64,000 nt of DNA from Edaphobacter modestus (GTDB lineage Bacteria > Acidobacteriota > Terriglobia > Terriglobales > Acidobacteriaceae): NCBI RefSeq assembly GCF_004217555.1, contig NZ_SHKW01000001.1, positions 6,014,001 to 6,078,000 of the forward strand, written 5' to 3'. Made by a program: the position numbers and the translations under genes. The notes under the pieces were generated by a model. That model saw only the letters and a program-made list of their open reading frames with translations. It did not search any database and had not been told where the DNA came from. This document shows, piece after piece, positions 51,600 to 59,877 of this stretch; position 1 is the stretch's first letter, and each line of letters begins with the position of its first letter.

Positions 51600-51890
51600 A
51601 AACCCCCTCCCGGCAGAACGGCGATACGACTGACAAAATGACCCTGGCCCGGCTGCACTCCGTCCCACACGTCGAAAACTCTCATTTTTAGCCTGCGTTC
51701 AGGTCGCCCCCACCATCGTTGCAGCTCGGCATCCGCGATCTCGATGAGGCCACACTGTGCGTAAAGCCACAGGTCGCCTCGATCGTCCGAAATGAGTGCG
51801 TGGATGCTGTCGCAAGGCAGGCCGTTGCGGACAGTGGTGTCCGCATTGTGACGGAGATCGATTTGACGCGTCGTGCGTCTGACGGTCCAT
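51600..51890 (-). pseudogene. Reg_prop (two-component propeller) sensor fragment
   Basis: On the minus strand one frame reads VRNGLPCDSIHALISDDRGD, LWLYAQCGLIEIADAELQRW and MRVFDVWDGVQPG. This is the last propeller repeats of the large Reg_prop/Y_Y_Y sensor kinases common in Acidobacteria. It stops at about 51600 and the upstream text (to 52061) is in another frame. Of a protein of around 1000 residues only about 90 remain. Confidence 0.65.
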
Positions 51891-52139
51891 AGGCAAGTTG
51901 GATCTCCAGAGGTTCCTCAACAGCAAGGACGCGGGGACTGTGCGAGCTTTTTCCCCTAGAAACCTGCTGACAAGGGTCTCGACGGCGTTTCTGTCTTGCA
52001 AAGTACCGGATACTGGTTTGGGAGTAAGAGCCTCTGGATCAGTCGGCATAATAGTCATCATTCCTGCTTACTCAGCCATGCCGTGAGTTCGATCATGATC
52101 CGTTGCCGTATTCTGATAGCCGATGAATCGATCCCTCGC

Positions 52140-52589
52140 CTAGTAACGTTTATAGGGTAAGAACTTGCCGGACATGCCGATCTTGACCCTATCGCCTTTG
52201 ACATTGGGTTCACGCTCGATCTGCATCTCGAAATCTATGGCGCTCATAATACCGTCACCAAACTCCTCCTCGATCAACGCCTTCCATGTGGTTCCATAGG
52301 TCTGCATGAGCTCGTAGAAACGATAAATAAGAGGGTCCGTCGGAGGTAATGTCGTCAGCGAACCGCGATTTGGCGACTCGGTCAGAATGGCAGCTTCTGC
52401 CTCGCTCAGGCCCAGCAGCTTCGCCGCATTTTCAGCTTCGGATTTTGTAAGCGTCATCTGTCCGAGTAGGGCCGCTGTATAAAGAATTGGAGAACCAGGG
52501 CCAATGCCTTCTGCAATCTTGTTCCAACTCAAACCGCGGCTGCGCTTCTCATCTTGAATCTTGTTTGTGACTTCTTCTCTGGTAGGCAT
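52140..52589 (-). CDS. cynS: Cyanate hydratase (cyanase)
   Basis: A 149-residue protein matching cyanase over its full length: N-terminal helical domain (KIQDEKRSRGLSWNKIAEGI), then LPPTDPLIYRFYELMQTYGT and FGDGIMSAIDFEM. Catalytic residues Arg90, Glu93 and Ser116 keep the exact spacing of Arg96, Glu99 and Ser122 of the Escherichia coli enzyme. It converts cyanate and bicarbonate to carbamate and CO2, and carbamate then breaks down to ammonia. It stands alone; no cynT carbonic anhydrase, transporter or cynR regulator is adjacent. Confidence 0.93.
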   Translation of the reverse strand: MPTREEVTNKIQDEKRSRGLSWNKIAEGIGPGSPILYTAALLGQMTLTKSEAENAAKLLGLSEAEAAILTESPNRGSLTTLPPTDPLIYRFYELMQTYGTTWKALIEEEFGDGIMSAIDFEMQIEREPNVKGDRVKIGMSGKFLPYKRY

Positions 52590-52976
52590 GATCGGTTCCC
52601 CCTTCGGATGGTTGGTGTCGTTGACTGAAATGGGGGGAGCCGCCGGTCCGCCCTATCAGATGTTTTCTATCAATCTTATTTGCTAACAGTGTAGGAGTAT
52701 GCTCCTGTGCCAGCCAGAAGACACAACGAATCCCGTAGCTCAACTGGCGTACCGTCGCGAGGCGTTTGAGCATCTACTTCGGTTGCCAACAAAATCAGGT
52801 CATGTGAGCCCAATGACCCGAGGAACGGGCAAGCCAGAAATTATCCAGTTGGCCAGATAACCGTCTACTCGTAGAACGGCACATGCTAGCCAGTTGCGGA
52901 AACGATCCTTCGTTTGCAGGAAAACCCCGGACTACCAGCCCAGGTAATGAACGAATGGACTACACTCATCCCAATC
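52590..52976. other. Intergenic region, nothing recognised
   Basis: Upstream region of the cyanase gene. Open frames on both strands lack ribosome sites and family resemblance. The cyanase promoter is expected near 52600-52700. Confidence 0.4.
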
Positions 52977-53209
52977 ATGACACGCACCTCACGCTTGAAG
53001 AAGCAGCACAAGCCCGTCGGCTTTGGAGACGCGTACGACCCCCGCTCCGTCGAAGGACACCGGAACGCAGTCAATGAGCGAGAGAAACACGCCAGTACAA
53101 CAAGCGCATGAAAGAGATCGAAGCGGAATGGGAAGCCAACAAGTCTCTCACCGCGAAGCTGGCCGACTGGCTCCTCTCCAAGTTCCGTCGCTTGCATCGC
53201 CAGCAATGA
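52977..53209 (+). pseudogene. Small basic protein gene with a frameshift
   Basis: The first frame from ATG 52977 reads MTRTSRLKKQHKPVGFGDAY, then VEGHRNAVNEREKHAS. The second, after a shift near 53092, continues YNKRMKEIEAEWEANKSLTA and KLADWLLSKFRRLHRQQ to a TGA at 53207. Composition and helix pattern are continuous across the break, so this was probably one protein of about 77 residues. Family unknown. Confidence 0.45.
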
Positions 53210-53509
53210 CCGGTCCTGTGCAGATGTTGCGGTGTGGCAACTTCAAGAATCGTACGGCTGACCAACTCTCCAAATGGCCCATTTTCTCCTGAATCGAGAT
53301 TTCATCGCATCATCTTACTCCGGGCTGAAACGCATTACTCGGACTGGACAAAATGCGACAACGTGTGATTCAAGCATCTATTGTCATCGAATTGGGAAGT
53401 GTGAAGTTTGACTCCAACGTCAGCCGCAGGATACCGCCTCTGTCGTAAGATCCATCTGATAGCGGTTTTTGTCGTCAAGGAGTGTTAAAAGTTGAAATCG
53501 GGCCACGGG

Positions 53510-54001
53510 ATGGGGAAGGAAGTATCCTTGCAGGTGCGCATCTCGCGCTTCCTAATTGCCAGCGTTTTGTTGATCGGCACGGCGGCGGTGGTTTTTGCAC
53601 AAGGTCCCCCCGGCCGCGATCCTTACAACCCTCCTCCCGGTCATGGTGGGATACCGCCAGGCCAGGCAAAGAAGCAGGGGTACGGTCATGTTCCCCCAGG
53701 GCAAGCGAAGAAGTATGACGATTGGCGATTTCGGCAGAACGACCGCAGCCACTTCTATTCCCATTATCGGCATGACGCCGACCACTGGAAGGGGAAGAAG
53801 CGGCCCATGTTTGTAAGGGGGCAGGCGCTTCCACGCGGGTATACGATCCAGCCCGTACCACGATCGTACTGGCAGGGCGTGCCGCCTCCGCCGCCTGGAT
53901 ATCAGTATGGTTATTCAGACGGGTACGTGGTGGCGTACGACCCGATGACGCGGATTGTGGCGGATGTGATGGACCTGGTCAACGCGGCTGTATCGCGGTG
54001 A
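53510..54001 (+). CDS. Secreted PPGQAKK-repeat protein (RcnB-like)
   Basis: A protein of about 163 residues with a signal peptide (FLIASVLLIGTAAVVFA) followed by a Gly/Pro-rich stretch holding two copies of PPGQAKK about 14 residues apart, a Tyr/His/Arg-rich middle (RFRQNDRSHFYSHYRHDADHW) and an RcnB-like end (LPRGYTIQPVPRSYW, YVVAYDPMTRIVADVMDLV). ATG 53510 is favoured; GTG 53534 is another option. RcnB relatives are periplasmic and linked to nickel/cobalt balance, but this copy has no metal genes next to it. Confidence 0.72.
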   Translation: MGKEVSLQVRISRFLIASVLLIGTAAVVFAQGPPGRDPYNPPPGHGGIPPGQAKKQGYGHVPPGQAKKYDDWRFRQNDRSHFYSHYRHDADHWKGKKRPMFVRGQALPRGYTIQPVPRSYWQGVPPPPPGYQYGYSDGYVVAYDPMTRIVADVMDLVNAAVSR

Positions 54002-54794
54002 CGAGATCACTGTTCTGCGGAAAGCCTGAACGGGTGCCGGGTTTTTCACATCTAGATTGAGGCGGAACGTGATGGCGGAGACCACTATCGAAGATTGGTG
54101 CGGAAGCATGAAACCGACAGAAGCGATTCCTCGCACTTCGCCCCTATTCATACTGCTGATGTCCACCCAAATCTCCAACCGCTGCAGGCTATTTTCGAAC
54201 GTGTCTCCATTTTGCATATCAAAGTTAACGATGCCTCTCTGGAAATGTGCGCATGTGCTTTTGACTCCTGTATAAGTTGACCGATCAGAAGATGACCGGG
54301 GTGGTCAAGCCCGAGCGATCCGCGGATTCTTGTTCCTCGGTGGACAAGCACACTGAGATTGCTCCGACCACAATAGCTTGTACTGCCTGGGTATTTCACA
54401 ACAAGGGTCCCGTCAGAAAACGTACAATAAGCACGCTAGGGGCTTGGGGATGCGGAGTGTCCTGAATCTGCTTGGGCGATTATCTTGCCTCGCCACTGAT
54501 AGTCTCCTATCAGGTTGATGTGCGCCCAACTGGTCGGAAGCGATCCAATCGAAGAAGCGTCGGCGCCAAACCGTACCCAGACGAGCATGTGCCAAGTCGC
54601 GCCTACGCTCGCGGTAGAGCCTATATCTAACTAGGTCGTGCCTAAAGCCGCCAGGCCTGCGACATTGTTAGCCTCGCTGTTGACAACGCCTTTTGGAGTA
54701 GTCCATGTGTGTACCGGTCGCTGTGTAGCTGCCGGCCGTAACGAACATGAGCCTGTCACCGAGGAGCCTTCGCCGCCCAGTAACGGATGTGGCC
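54002..54794. other. Gene-poor region with coding-like debris
   Basis: No intact gene. On the minus strand between about 54460 and 54660 the frame TASVGATWHMLVWVRFGAD, SSIGSLPTSWAHINLIGDYQ and WRGKIIAQADSG looks like real protein text with no start. A second stretch (54660-54790) reads FVTAGSYTATGTHMDY in another frame. Both may come from one lost secreted protein. Confidence 0.4.
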
Positions 54795-55188
54795 GGTTGA
54801 AGACGATGCGCAACTGGCCGCCGCATTCGATCACAACCGATAAACTGGCTCCTATCCCAAGGCGATTGGCGCGCTGCAGCACGAAGGCAAGTTGCCACAG
54901 GACACGAAGCACCGCACGTCGAAATATCTAAACAACATCATTGAGGCAGATCACGGTGGTCTCAAGCGGGTGATCCGTCCCACCCGCGGTTTTCAGACGA
55001 TGAGAACAGCGTCGGCCACCATCAAGGGATTTGAAGTCATGCGTATGATCCGCCGTCGCCATTGCCTCCTCTGCCGCCCAAGGTCGCCGGCGAAATTAGA
55101 TTCATCAACAATCTGTTCGATGTTGCTGCCTGATCTGCAGCATCTGTAAGGGCGAGTCGCGTGTGCGCCAGTTAATGCAACAGAGCCC
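54795..55188 (+). mobile_element. IS6-family transposase remnant with right terminal repeat
   Basis: Across two frames the text ASYPKAIGALQHEGKLPQ, then KHRTSKYLNNIIEADHGGLK, RVIRPTRGFQTMRTASATIK and GFEVMRMIRRRH is the C-terminal third of an IS6 DDE transposase (final Glu in IIEADH). About 70 bases later ATGCAACAGAGCCC (55175-55188) resembles the GGGCTCTGTTGCAT-type end of IS6 elements. The N-terminal part and left end are missing. Confidence 0.72.
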
Positions 55189-55284
55189 CATTTGCGCCAG
55201 AGCACTAAGAAAGCTGCTGGCAAGATATTTTTCACGTAATGAGTATTTTTTTCTCATAGTTTCAGAAAATATCGCTCTATTTAC

Positions 55285-55314
55285 TTGACACCGAGAAATC
55301 ATCTGCACTAAGTT
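55285..55314 (+). promoter_or_regulatory. Candidate promoter of the amidohydrolase operon
   Basis: TTGACA at 55285-55290, an 18-base spacer and TAAGTT at 55309-55314, about 100 bases before the first gene. The -35 match is perfect; the -10 is weak. The surrounding A/T-rich stretch supports it. Confidence 0.35.
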
Positions 55315-55415
55315 GATCTGGTCCTCTCCTGTCTCTGTTCTCGCTCTGCCTCGAAGTGGAGCTATTCAGATTCATCACCTGGAGAAAGTGACGAAACGAT
55401 TCGGGAAGGGGATCA

Positions 55416-56330
55416 ATGCTGCGGTTTTGCAAATGGACAGCTCTGCCAATTTTATTATCAGTTTCGCTAACAATGGTGGCCCAGACGACTCCACCCAAGC
55501 TCATCGACGTACATGAGCACTACAACGGTGAGCCGGGCGTGCTCGAAAAGCTGCTTGCTAAACTGGACGCCGCAGACGGTATAGGCATATTGCTGACAAC
55601 GCCGAAGGGTTTTCCTGAGGCCAGCACGTTTATCAAGGAACACTCGAATCGCTTCATCGGTTTCGCGGACATCAAGCTGGATGATGCGGATGTGCTCCAA
55701 GAGATCGACCGGTTCCACGAAGCTGGGTTCCGGGGACTGGGTGAGATTTCTTCCTCATTGAAGAACTACGACGATCGGTCCTACTGGCCTATTTACGACC
55801 GCGCGGCAAAGTACCACATGATTCTCCTTTTTCATACAGGTGCAGTTGCGCGACTGAATCCCGCTCAGCCGGCGGATATCAGCTTTGATCGCATGCGAGC
55901 TGCTCGTCTTGACTTAATCGCCCGGCGTTGGCCTAACACCATCATTATTGGCGCACATCTCGGAAACCCGGATTATGCAGAGGCTGCGGAGATTGCACGC
56001 TGGGATCCCAACCTTTATTTCGATCTCTCGGGTTCAAGCCTCATCAAGAAGAGAGACGATTATGGGTTCTTCCGTTCGATCTTCTGGTGGAGCGGGGTGA
56101 TTAGCCCACACACGCCCTCCGGCGGTCCCGACGCATTTGAAAAACTTGTCTACGGTTCGGACGTGTTTCTCGGAGAATTAGGAGAATTCGATGATAGCCA
56201 GGCGCGCTATCACGCCATGCTTGATGCTTGCCGAGTGACTCCGTCCGTGCAATCCATGATCTTCTCGGGAACGATGTGGCGCATCTTGCAAGAGCAGCAA
56301 AAAGAAATTGCGGCAGATACCGGAAAGTGA
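55416..56330 (+). CDS. Secreted amidohydrolase-family (amidohydrolase_2) enzyme
   Basis: A 304-residue protein behind a GGGAAGGGGA ribosome site, with a signal peptide ending TMVAQ. Metal ligands are recognisable in LIDVHEHYNG (HxH), LLFHTGAV, IIGAHLGNPDY and the late Asp of VYGSDVFLG, as in TIM-barrel metal-dependent hydrolases and decarboxylases of the ACMSD group. It probably cleaves or decarboxylates a lactone or acid derived from sugars or aromatics. First gene of a rightward three-gene set with a PmoA-like protein and a dehydrogenase. Confidence 0.83.
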   Translation: MLRFCKWTALPILLSVSLTMVAQTTPPKLIDVHEHYNGEPGVLEKLLAKLDAADGIGILLTTPKGFPEASTFIKEHSNRFIGFADIKLDDADVLQEIDRFHEAGFRGLGEISSSLKNYDDRSYWPIYDRAAKYHMILLFHTGAVARLNPAQPADISFDRMRAARLDLIARRWPNTIIIGAHLGNPDYAEAAEIARWDPNLYFDLSGSSLIKKRDDYGFFRSIFWWSGVISPHTPSGGPDAFEKLVYGSDVFLGELGEFDDSQARYHAMLDACRVTPSVQSMIFSGTMWRILQEQQKEIAADTGK

Positions 56331-56410
56331 GCGCTCGTTAGCGCTACAGCATGTCCAACCTGCAGCTTGATTCCTTCAATAACAAAATTTCATCGCGAGG
56401 AATAGCACCC

Positions 56411-57409
56411 GTGCAAAGTAAAAGACGGTATCCAGATTTTGTGTTTCTGGTCACAGCGCTCTCGATTCTCCCTAGCCTTGGATATGGAGAACCGGTGAGT
56501 TTAACCCGGCATGGAGATAATATTGAGGTTCAAATCGGTGGCAAACCATTTACAACCTACACTTTCGATCCCAATATCTCCAAAGCTTTTCTGGAGCCTT
56601 TGCGCGACGCGAACGGAGTTATCGTCACACGTCAGTTAGCCGTCGGAAATGACATTCCCCCAGGTCACGAGCACGACAAGGGCTTCGAACCCCATCAGCG
56701 CGCCATGTATTTTGGACACGGCGACATCAATGGTTATTCTTTCTGGATCGAAGAAGCGTTCAACAAATATTACACACACTCGGCTCCCCCGCCATATGGC
56801 CGAATGGTATTTCGCAAGATCGATGAGATGCGGAGCGGTACCTCTTCTGGAGTCATCCGGGCCACGTTCGATCTTGAAGGTCCAGATCGCAAGCCGTTTG
56901 CCCAGGAGACCCAGGAGTACAAATTCAGTGGCGATAAGGATTCCCGCGTTATCGATTGCGAGTTTGTAATCAAGGCTGGCAAGGAGCCGGTGAAATTTGG
57001 TGATACCAAAGAGGGGACCTTCGCTGTTCGTCTGGCTCCAGAGTTGGACGCCCCTGGCGGAACCATGGTTAATTCGGAAGGCGGCGAAGGGGAATCGCAG
57101 GTGTGGGGCAAACGCGCCAATTGGGTGAATGTCGACGGTGTCATTAATGGTCAGAAACTCGGCGTCGCTGTGTTCGATAGCCCCGATAGCTTTCGTCATC
57201 CGACATATTGGCACGCTCGCGGTTACGGTCTGTTAGCGGCGAATCCCTTTGGTCTCAGTTATTTCTATTCAGACCCAAAGCACAACGGAAGTTACACGCT
57301 TCCCGCTGGAGAATCTATTAAATTTCATTACCGTGTCCTCATCCACGAAGGTACCTACAAGGATGCAGGAGTCTCAGAGAAATACAGCCAGTACGTTGCC
57401 CATCCATAA
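56411..57409 (+). CDS. PmoA-like secreted protein (DUF6807 type)
   Basis: About 332 residues from GTG 56411, which follows GCGAGGAA and begins a signal peptide (FVFLVTALSILPSLGYG); ATG 56351 adds 20 residues without a ribosome site. The fold is beta-rich, with FEPHQRAMYFGHGDINGYSF and PTYWHARGYGLLAANPFGLS, typical of the family often annotated PmoA in Acidobacteria, Planctomycetes and Bacteroidetes. Family members sit beside Gfo/Idh/MocA dehydrogenases and glycoside-degradation genes, as here. No relation to particulate methane monooxygenase is implied. Confidence 0.8.
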   Translation: MQSKRRYPDFVFLVTALSILPSLGYGEPVSLTRHGDNIEVQIGGKPFTTYTFDPNISKAFLEPLRDANGVIVTRQLAVGNDIPPGHEHDKGFEPHQRAMYFGHGDINGYSFWIEEAFNKYYTHSAPPPYGRMVFRKIDEMRSGTSSGVIRATFDLEGPDRKPFAQETQEYKFSGDKDSRVIDCEFVIKAGKEPVKFGDTKEGTFAVRLAPELDAPGGTMVNSEGGEGESQVWGKRANWVNVDGVINGQKLGVAVFDSPDSFRHPTYWHARGYGLLAANPFGLSYFYSDPKHNGSYTLPAGESIKFHYRVLIHEGTYKDAGVSEKYSQYVAHP

Positions 57410-57460
57410 CAGGTTGCAGTCGAACGCACTAATTCACAAGCATAATGAGGAGGTTCAACA

Positions 57461-58873
57461 ATGGACGAGAGTAGGCGAGATTTTCTGAAGAGTGGCTCCA
57501 TTGTGGCCGCTGCGGCAGCGATTCCAAGCAGCCTCCATGCATTAGGTGTGCAGGGAAGAATTTTGGGTGCAAATGATCGTGTTCGCGTGGGAATTGTCGG
57601 ATTGCGTGGACGCGGAGAGAACCACATTCGTGGCTATGGGGCTCTGCCCAACGTTGAAATTGCGGCGCTGTGCGACATCGACGACAGCGTCATGAGTGAA
57701 AGGCTGGCCCAGGTGCGAAAGATGGGCTTTCAGCCAAAAACCTATACCGATATTCGAAAACTGCTCGATGATAAGTCAATCGACGCTGTATCTATTGCGA
57801 CACCCCATCACTGGCATGCGCTTATCGCCATCTGGGCAATGCAGGCCGGGAAAGACGTGTATGTAGAGAAGCCCTGCTCACATAACCTGTGGGAGGGTAA
57901 GCAATTGATTCGTGCAACGGAGAAATACAACCGAATCGTGCAGCATGGAACCCAATCCCGCTCCATGCCGGCGATGATAGATGCTATGCACAAGATGCAA
58001 CAGGACGCGGTCCTGGGAGATATCTATTTATCCCGCGGCTTATGCTTCAAGTGGAGAGATACCATTGGCCATACGCCCGTATCTCCTGTTCCTCCTGGAG
58101 TAGATTACAACATGTGGACTGGACCGGCGCCTCTCCAACCATTTACTAAGAATCATTTTCACTATAACTGGCACTGGTTCTGGGACTACGGCAACGGAGA
58201 TTTGGGCAACCAGGGCATTCATCAACTGGACATCGCTCGATGGGGATTGGGACCCGGCTTCGGCTTCCCCAATAGGATCTCGGCAGTTGGCGGGCATGTC
58301 ATGTTCGACGACGACCAGCAGACCCCCAATGTGCTGAATTGTGCCTTCGAATATGATCGACCGGCAGGTAAGCGAGTCATCCTTGAGTTCGAGGTTCGCC
58401 ATTGGATCACCAACCACGAAGCGGGCATCGGGGTCGCTCGTGCGGCTTCGGCGGCCTCAGCCGAAACGGCGCAAGGTGGACTAGGACCGAAGGAAGGGAG
58501 TTACAACTCAGTCGGAAACATTTTCTACGGGCCTAAAGGATATCTGGCGATCGACAACGCATCAGGTTACAAGACCTATCTGGGCCGAGAACAGCAACCA
58601 GGTCCATCTGCGCCTTTAGATAAGGAATGCCATTTTGCGAACTTTATTGCCTGCGTGATCAGTCGTAAGAAGGAAGACCTGAATGCTTCTATCGAGGAGG
58701 GACACTTGACCTCCGGGTTGGCGCATCTGGCGAACGCTTCCTACCGGCTCGGCAGAACGCTGAATTTCGATCCGGAAACACAGATGGTCAAGAGTGACAA
58801 TGAGGCCAATCTGCTCCTGCGCGACGGCGACCGCGGCTACCGGGCGCCGTTTGTCGTACCGGAGCACGTTTAA
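57461..58873 (+). CDS. Tat-exported Gfo/Idh/MocA family oxidoreductase
   Basis: A 470-residue NAD(P)-dependent dehydrogenase behind AGGAGG. The twin-arginine signal ESRRDFLKSGSIVAAAAA sends it folded to the periplasm, where such enzymes hold tightly bound NAD. The Rossmann motif is VGIVGLRGRGENH (about residue 45), the substrate Lys is in VEKPCSHN (about 137), and the C-terminal alpha/beta domain contains GNQGIHQLDIARWGLG. It probably acts on a sugar or glycoside. It lies 50 bases after the PmoA-like gene and ends the operon. Confidence 0.88.
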   Translation: MDESRRDFLKSGSIVAAAAAIPSSLHALGVQGRILGANDRVRVGIVGLRGRGENHIRGYGALPNVEIAALCDIDDSVMSERLAQVRKMGFQPKTYTDIRKLLDDKSIDAVSIATPHHWHALIAIWAMQAGKDVYVEKPCSHNLWEGKQLIRATEKYNRIVQHGTQSRSMPAMIDAMHKMQQDAVLGDIYLSRGLCFKWRDTIGHTPVSPVPPGVDYNMWTGPAPLQPFTKNHFHYNWHWFWDYGNGDLGNQGIHQLDIARWGLGPGFGFPNRISAVGGHVMFDDDQQTPNVLNCAFEYDRPAGKRVILEFEVRHWITNHEAGIGVARAASAASAETAQGGLGPKEGSYNSVGNIFYGPKGYLAIDNASGYKTYLGREQQPGPSAPLDKECHFANFIACVISRKKEDLNASIEEGHLTSGLAHLANASYRLGRTLNFDPETQMVKSDNEANLLLRDGDRGYRAPFVVPEHV

Positions 58874-58956
58874 CTACTACAGTTGCAGATTGACCTTGCC
58901 CTCAGAATGCGTACCCCATATGCGTAGGGGGTGAGGGGATAATCCCGTCGTCGTCG

Positions 58957-59006
58957 AGGTTGTGGGAGTGTGGGAATCGCGCAGCGATTTCATACTTCCA
59001 CAACCT
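58957..59006 (+). terminator. Large hairpin after the catabolic operon
   Basis: AGGTTGTGG at 58957 pairs with CCACAACCT ending at 59006, and AATCGC pairs with GCGATT around a GCA loop. The middle pairs through several G-U wobbles in the plus-strand RNA, which would be A-C mismatches in the minus RNA. The stem is therefore built for the rightward transcript. Only a short GCTTTTC follows, so it may be a processing or stabilising hairpin rather than a classic terminator. Confidence 0.5.
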
Positions 59007-59011
59007 GCTTT

Positions 59012-59230
59012 TCAGGCTGCTTCGAGCTGCAGTTGCAGCCAGGCTTGTTCGAACCCAACTGGACTTTGGTAGCCGATCGTCGAATGCATCCGTTCCTGGT
59101 TAGACCAGAGGATCCAGTTCATCACAGCATCTTGGCTGCACGCACGGTCATGAACTTCTCGCCGTGCAGGCGCTCGACCTTGAGCGATCCGAACAGCGTT
59201 TCGGTCACGGCGATGTTCCGGTAGCTCAAG
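59012..59230 (-). mobile_element. IS3-family OrfB fragment
   Basis: Minus-strand text VTETLFGSLKVERLHGEKF followed, after a one-base shift, by AVMNWILWSNQERMHSTIGY and QSPVGFEQAW is the end of an IS3 integrase domain. It differs from the intact IS3 element at 40.2 kb, so it is not a copy of it. About 70 residues remain. Confidence 0.7.
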
Positions 59231-59269
59231 GCAAAACGAAATTACAGCCATAAGCATTGCTCCACCACT

Positions 59270-59672
59270 TTCGCTTGGAAAACGGTGCCGACGGTATCTG
59301 CTCTCAGACGTATTCACCACGCCAGCTTCTCACATCCGCCGTGTCACGAGCTGTCCAGTTCATCCAGTTGCGGATCCTTAGCGGCCCGGCACGGCGGTTT
59401 CACTGCCTCCGCGAAATGGGCGAGGATCTTCGTATCGATCGGATCGGACTTCGCCAACCTGCCCGTTGCTCGTAAAAATCTCTTACCCTACGCGGATTCA
59501 GGACAGCCACTGGCAGCCAGCTTTCCCAGAGAACGAGCTAGGTCGTATCATAGCCACCAGTCGCTTCCAGCACGACCCGCTCGGGTATGAGATTCCAAGC
59601 CGCATCTCCTGGCCGAACCGCCACGTCTAACCTGCCATTGGAAAGGTCAACGCCAACCCAGATCTCACTCAT
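59270..59672 (-). mobile_element. IS110-family transposase remnant
   Basis: From ATG 59672 leftward: MSEIWVGVDLSNGRLDVAVR with the first acidic residue of the DEDD nuclease, RVVLEATGGYDTT, then a stop and frame changes through LPVAVLNPRRVRDF, IDTKILAHFAEAVKPP and KDPQLDELD. This is the N-terminal domain of an IS110 transposase with an in-frame stop, at least two frameshifts and no C-terminal part. Confidence 0.72.
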
Positions 59673-59877
59673 CGAGCCTCACAGCGTGATGTCCACCCTG
59701 TACTCGCGCTTGCCCGGATACGGGGCTCAACTTGATGGCCCAGGCATTCATTCAAGCTTTAGGCAGCATGTGTGGCGACCCAGAGCTAAGCTCGGTCTGT
59801 CAGACCTGCGTACAAACGATCAGCCACAGATCCAAATAAAAGCGTATGGTGTGGTCCGTCTTCTGAGGCGGCCCCGA

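Noticed and set aside
51373..51633. Plus-strand 86-codon frame upstream of the oxidase operon
   Set aside because: Overlaps the antisense Reg_prop fragment and shows no family resemblance.
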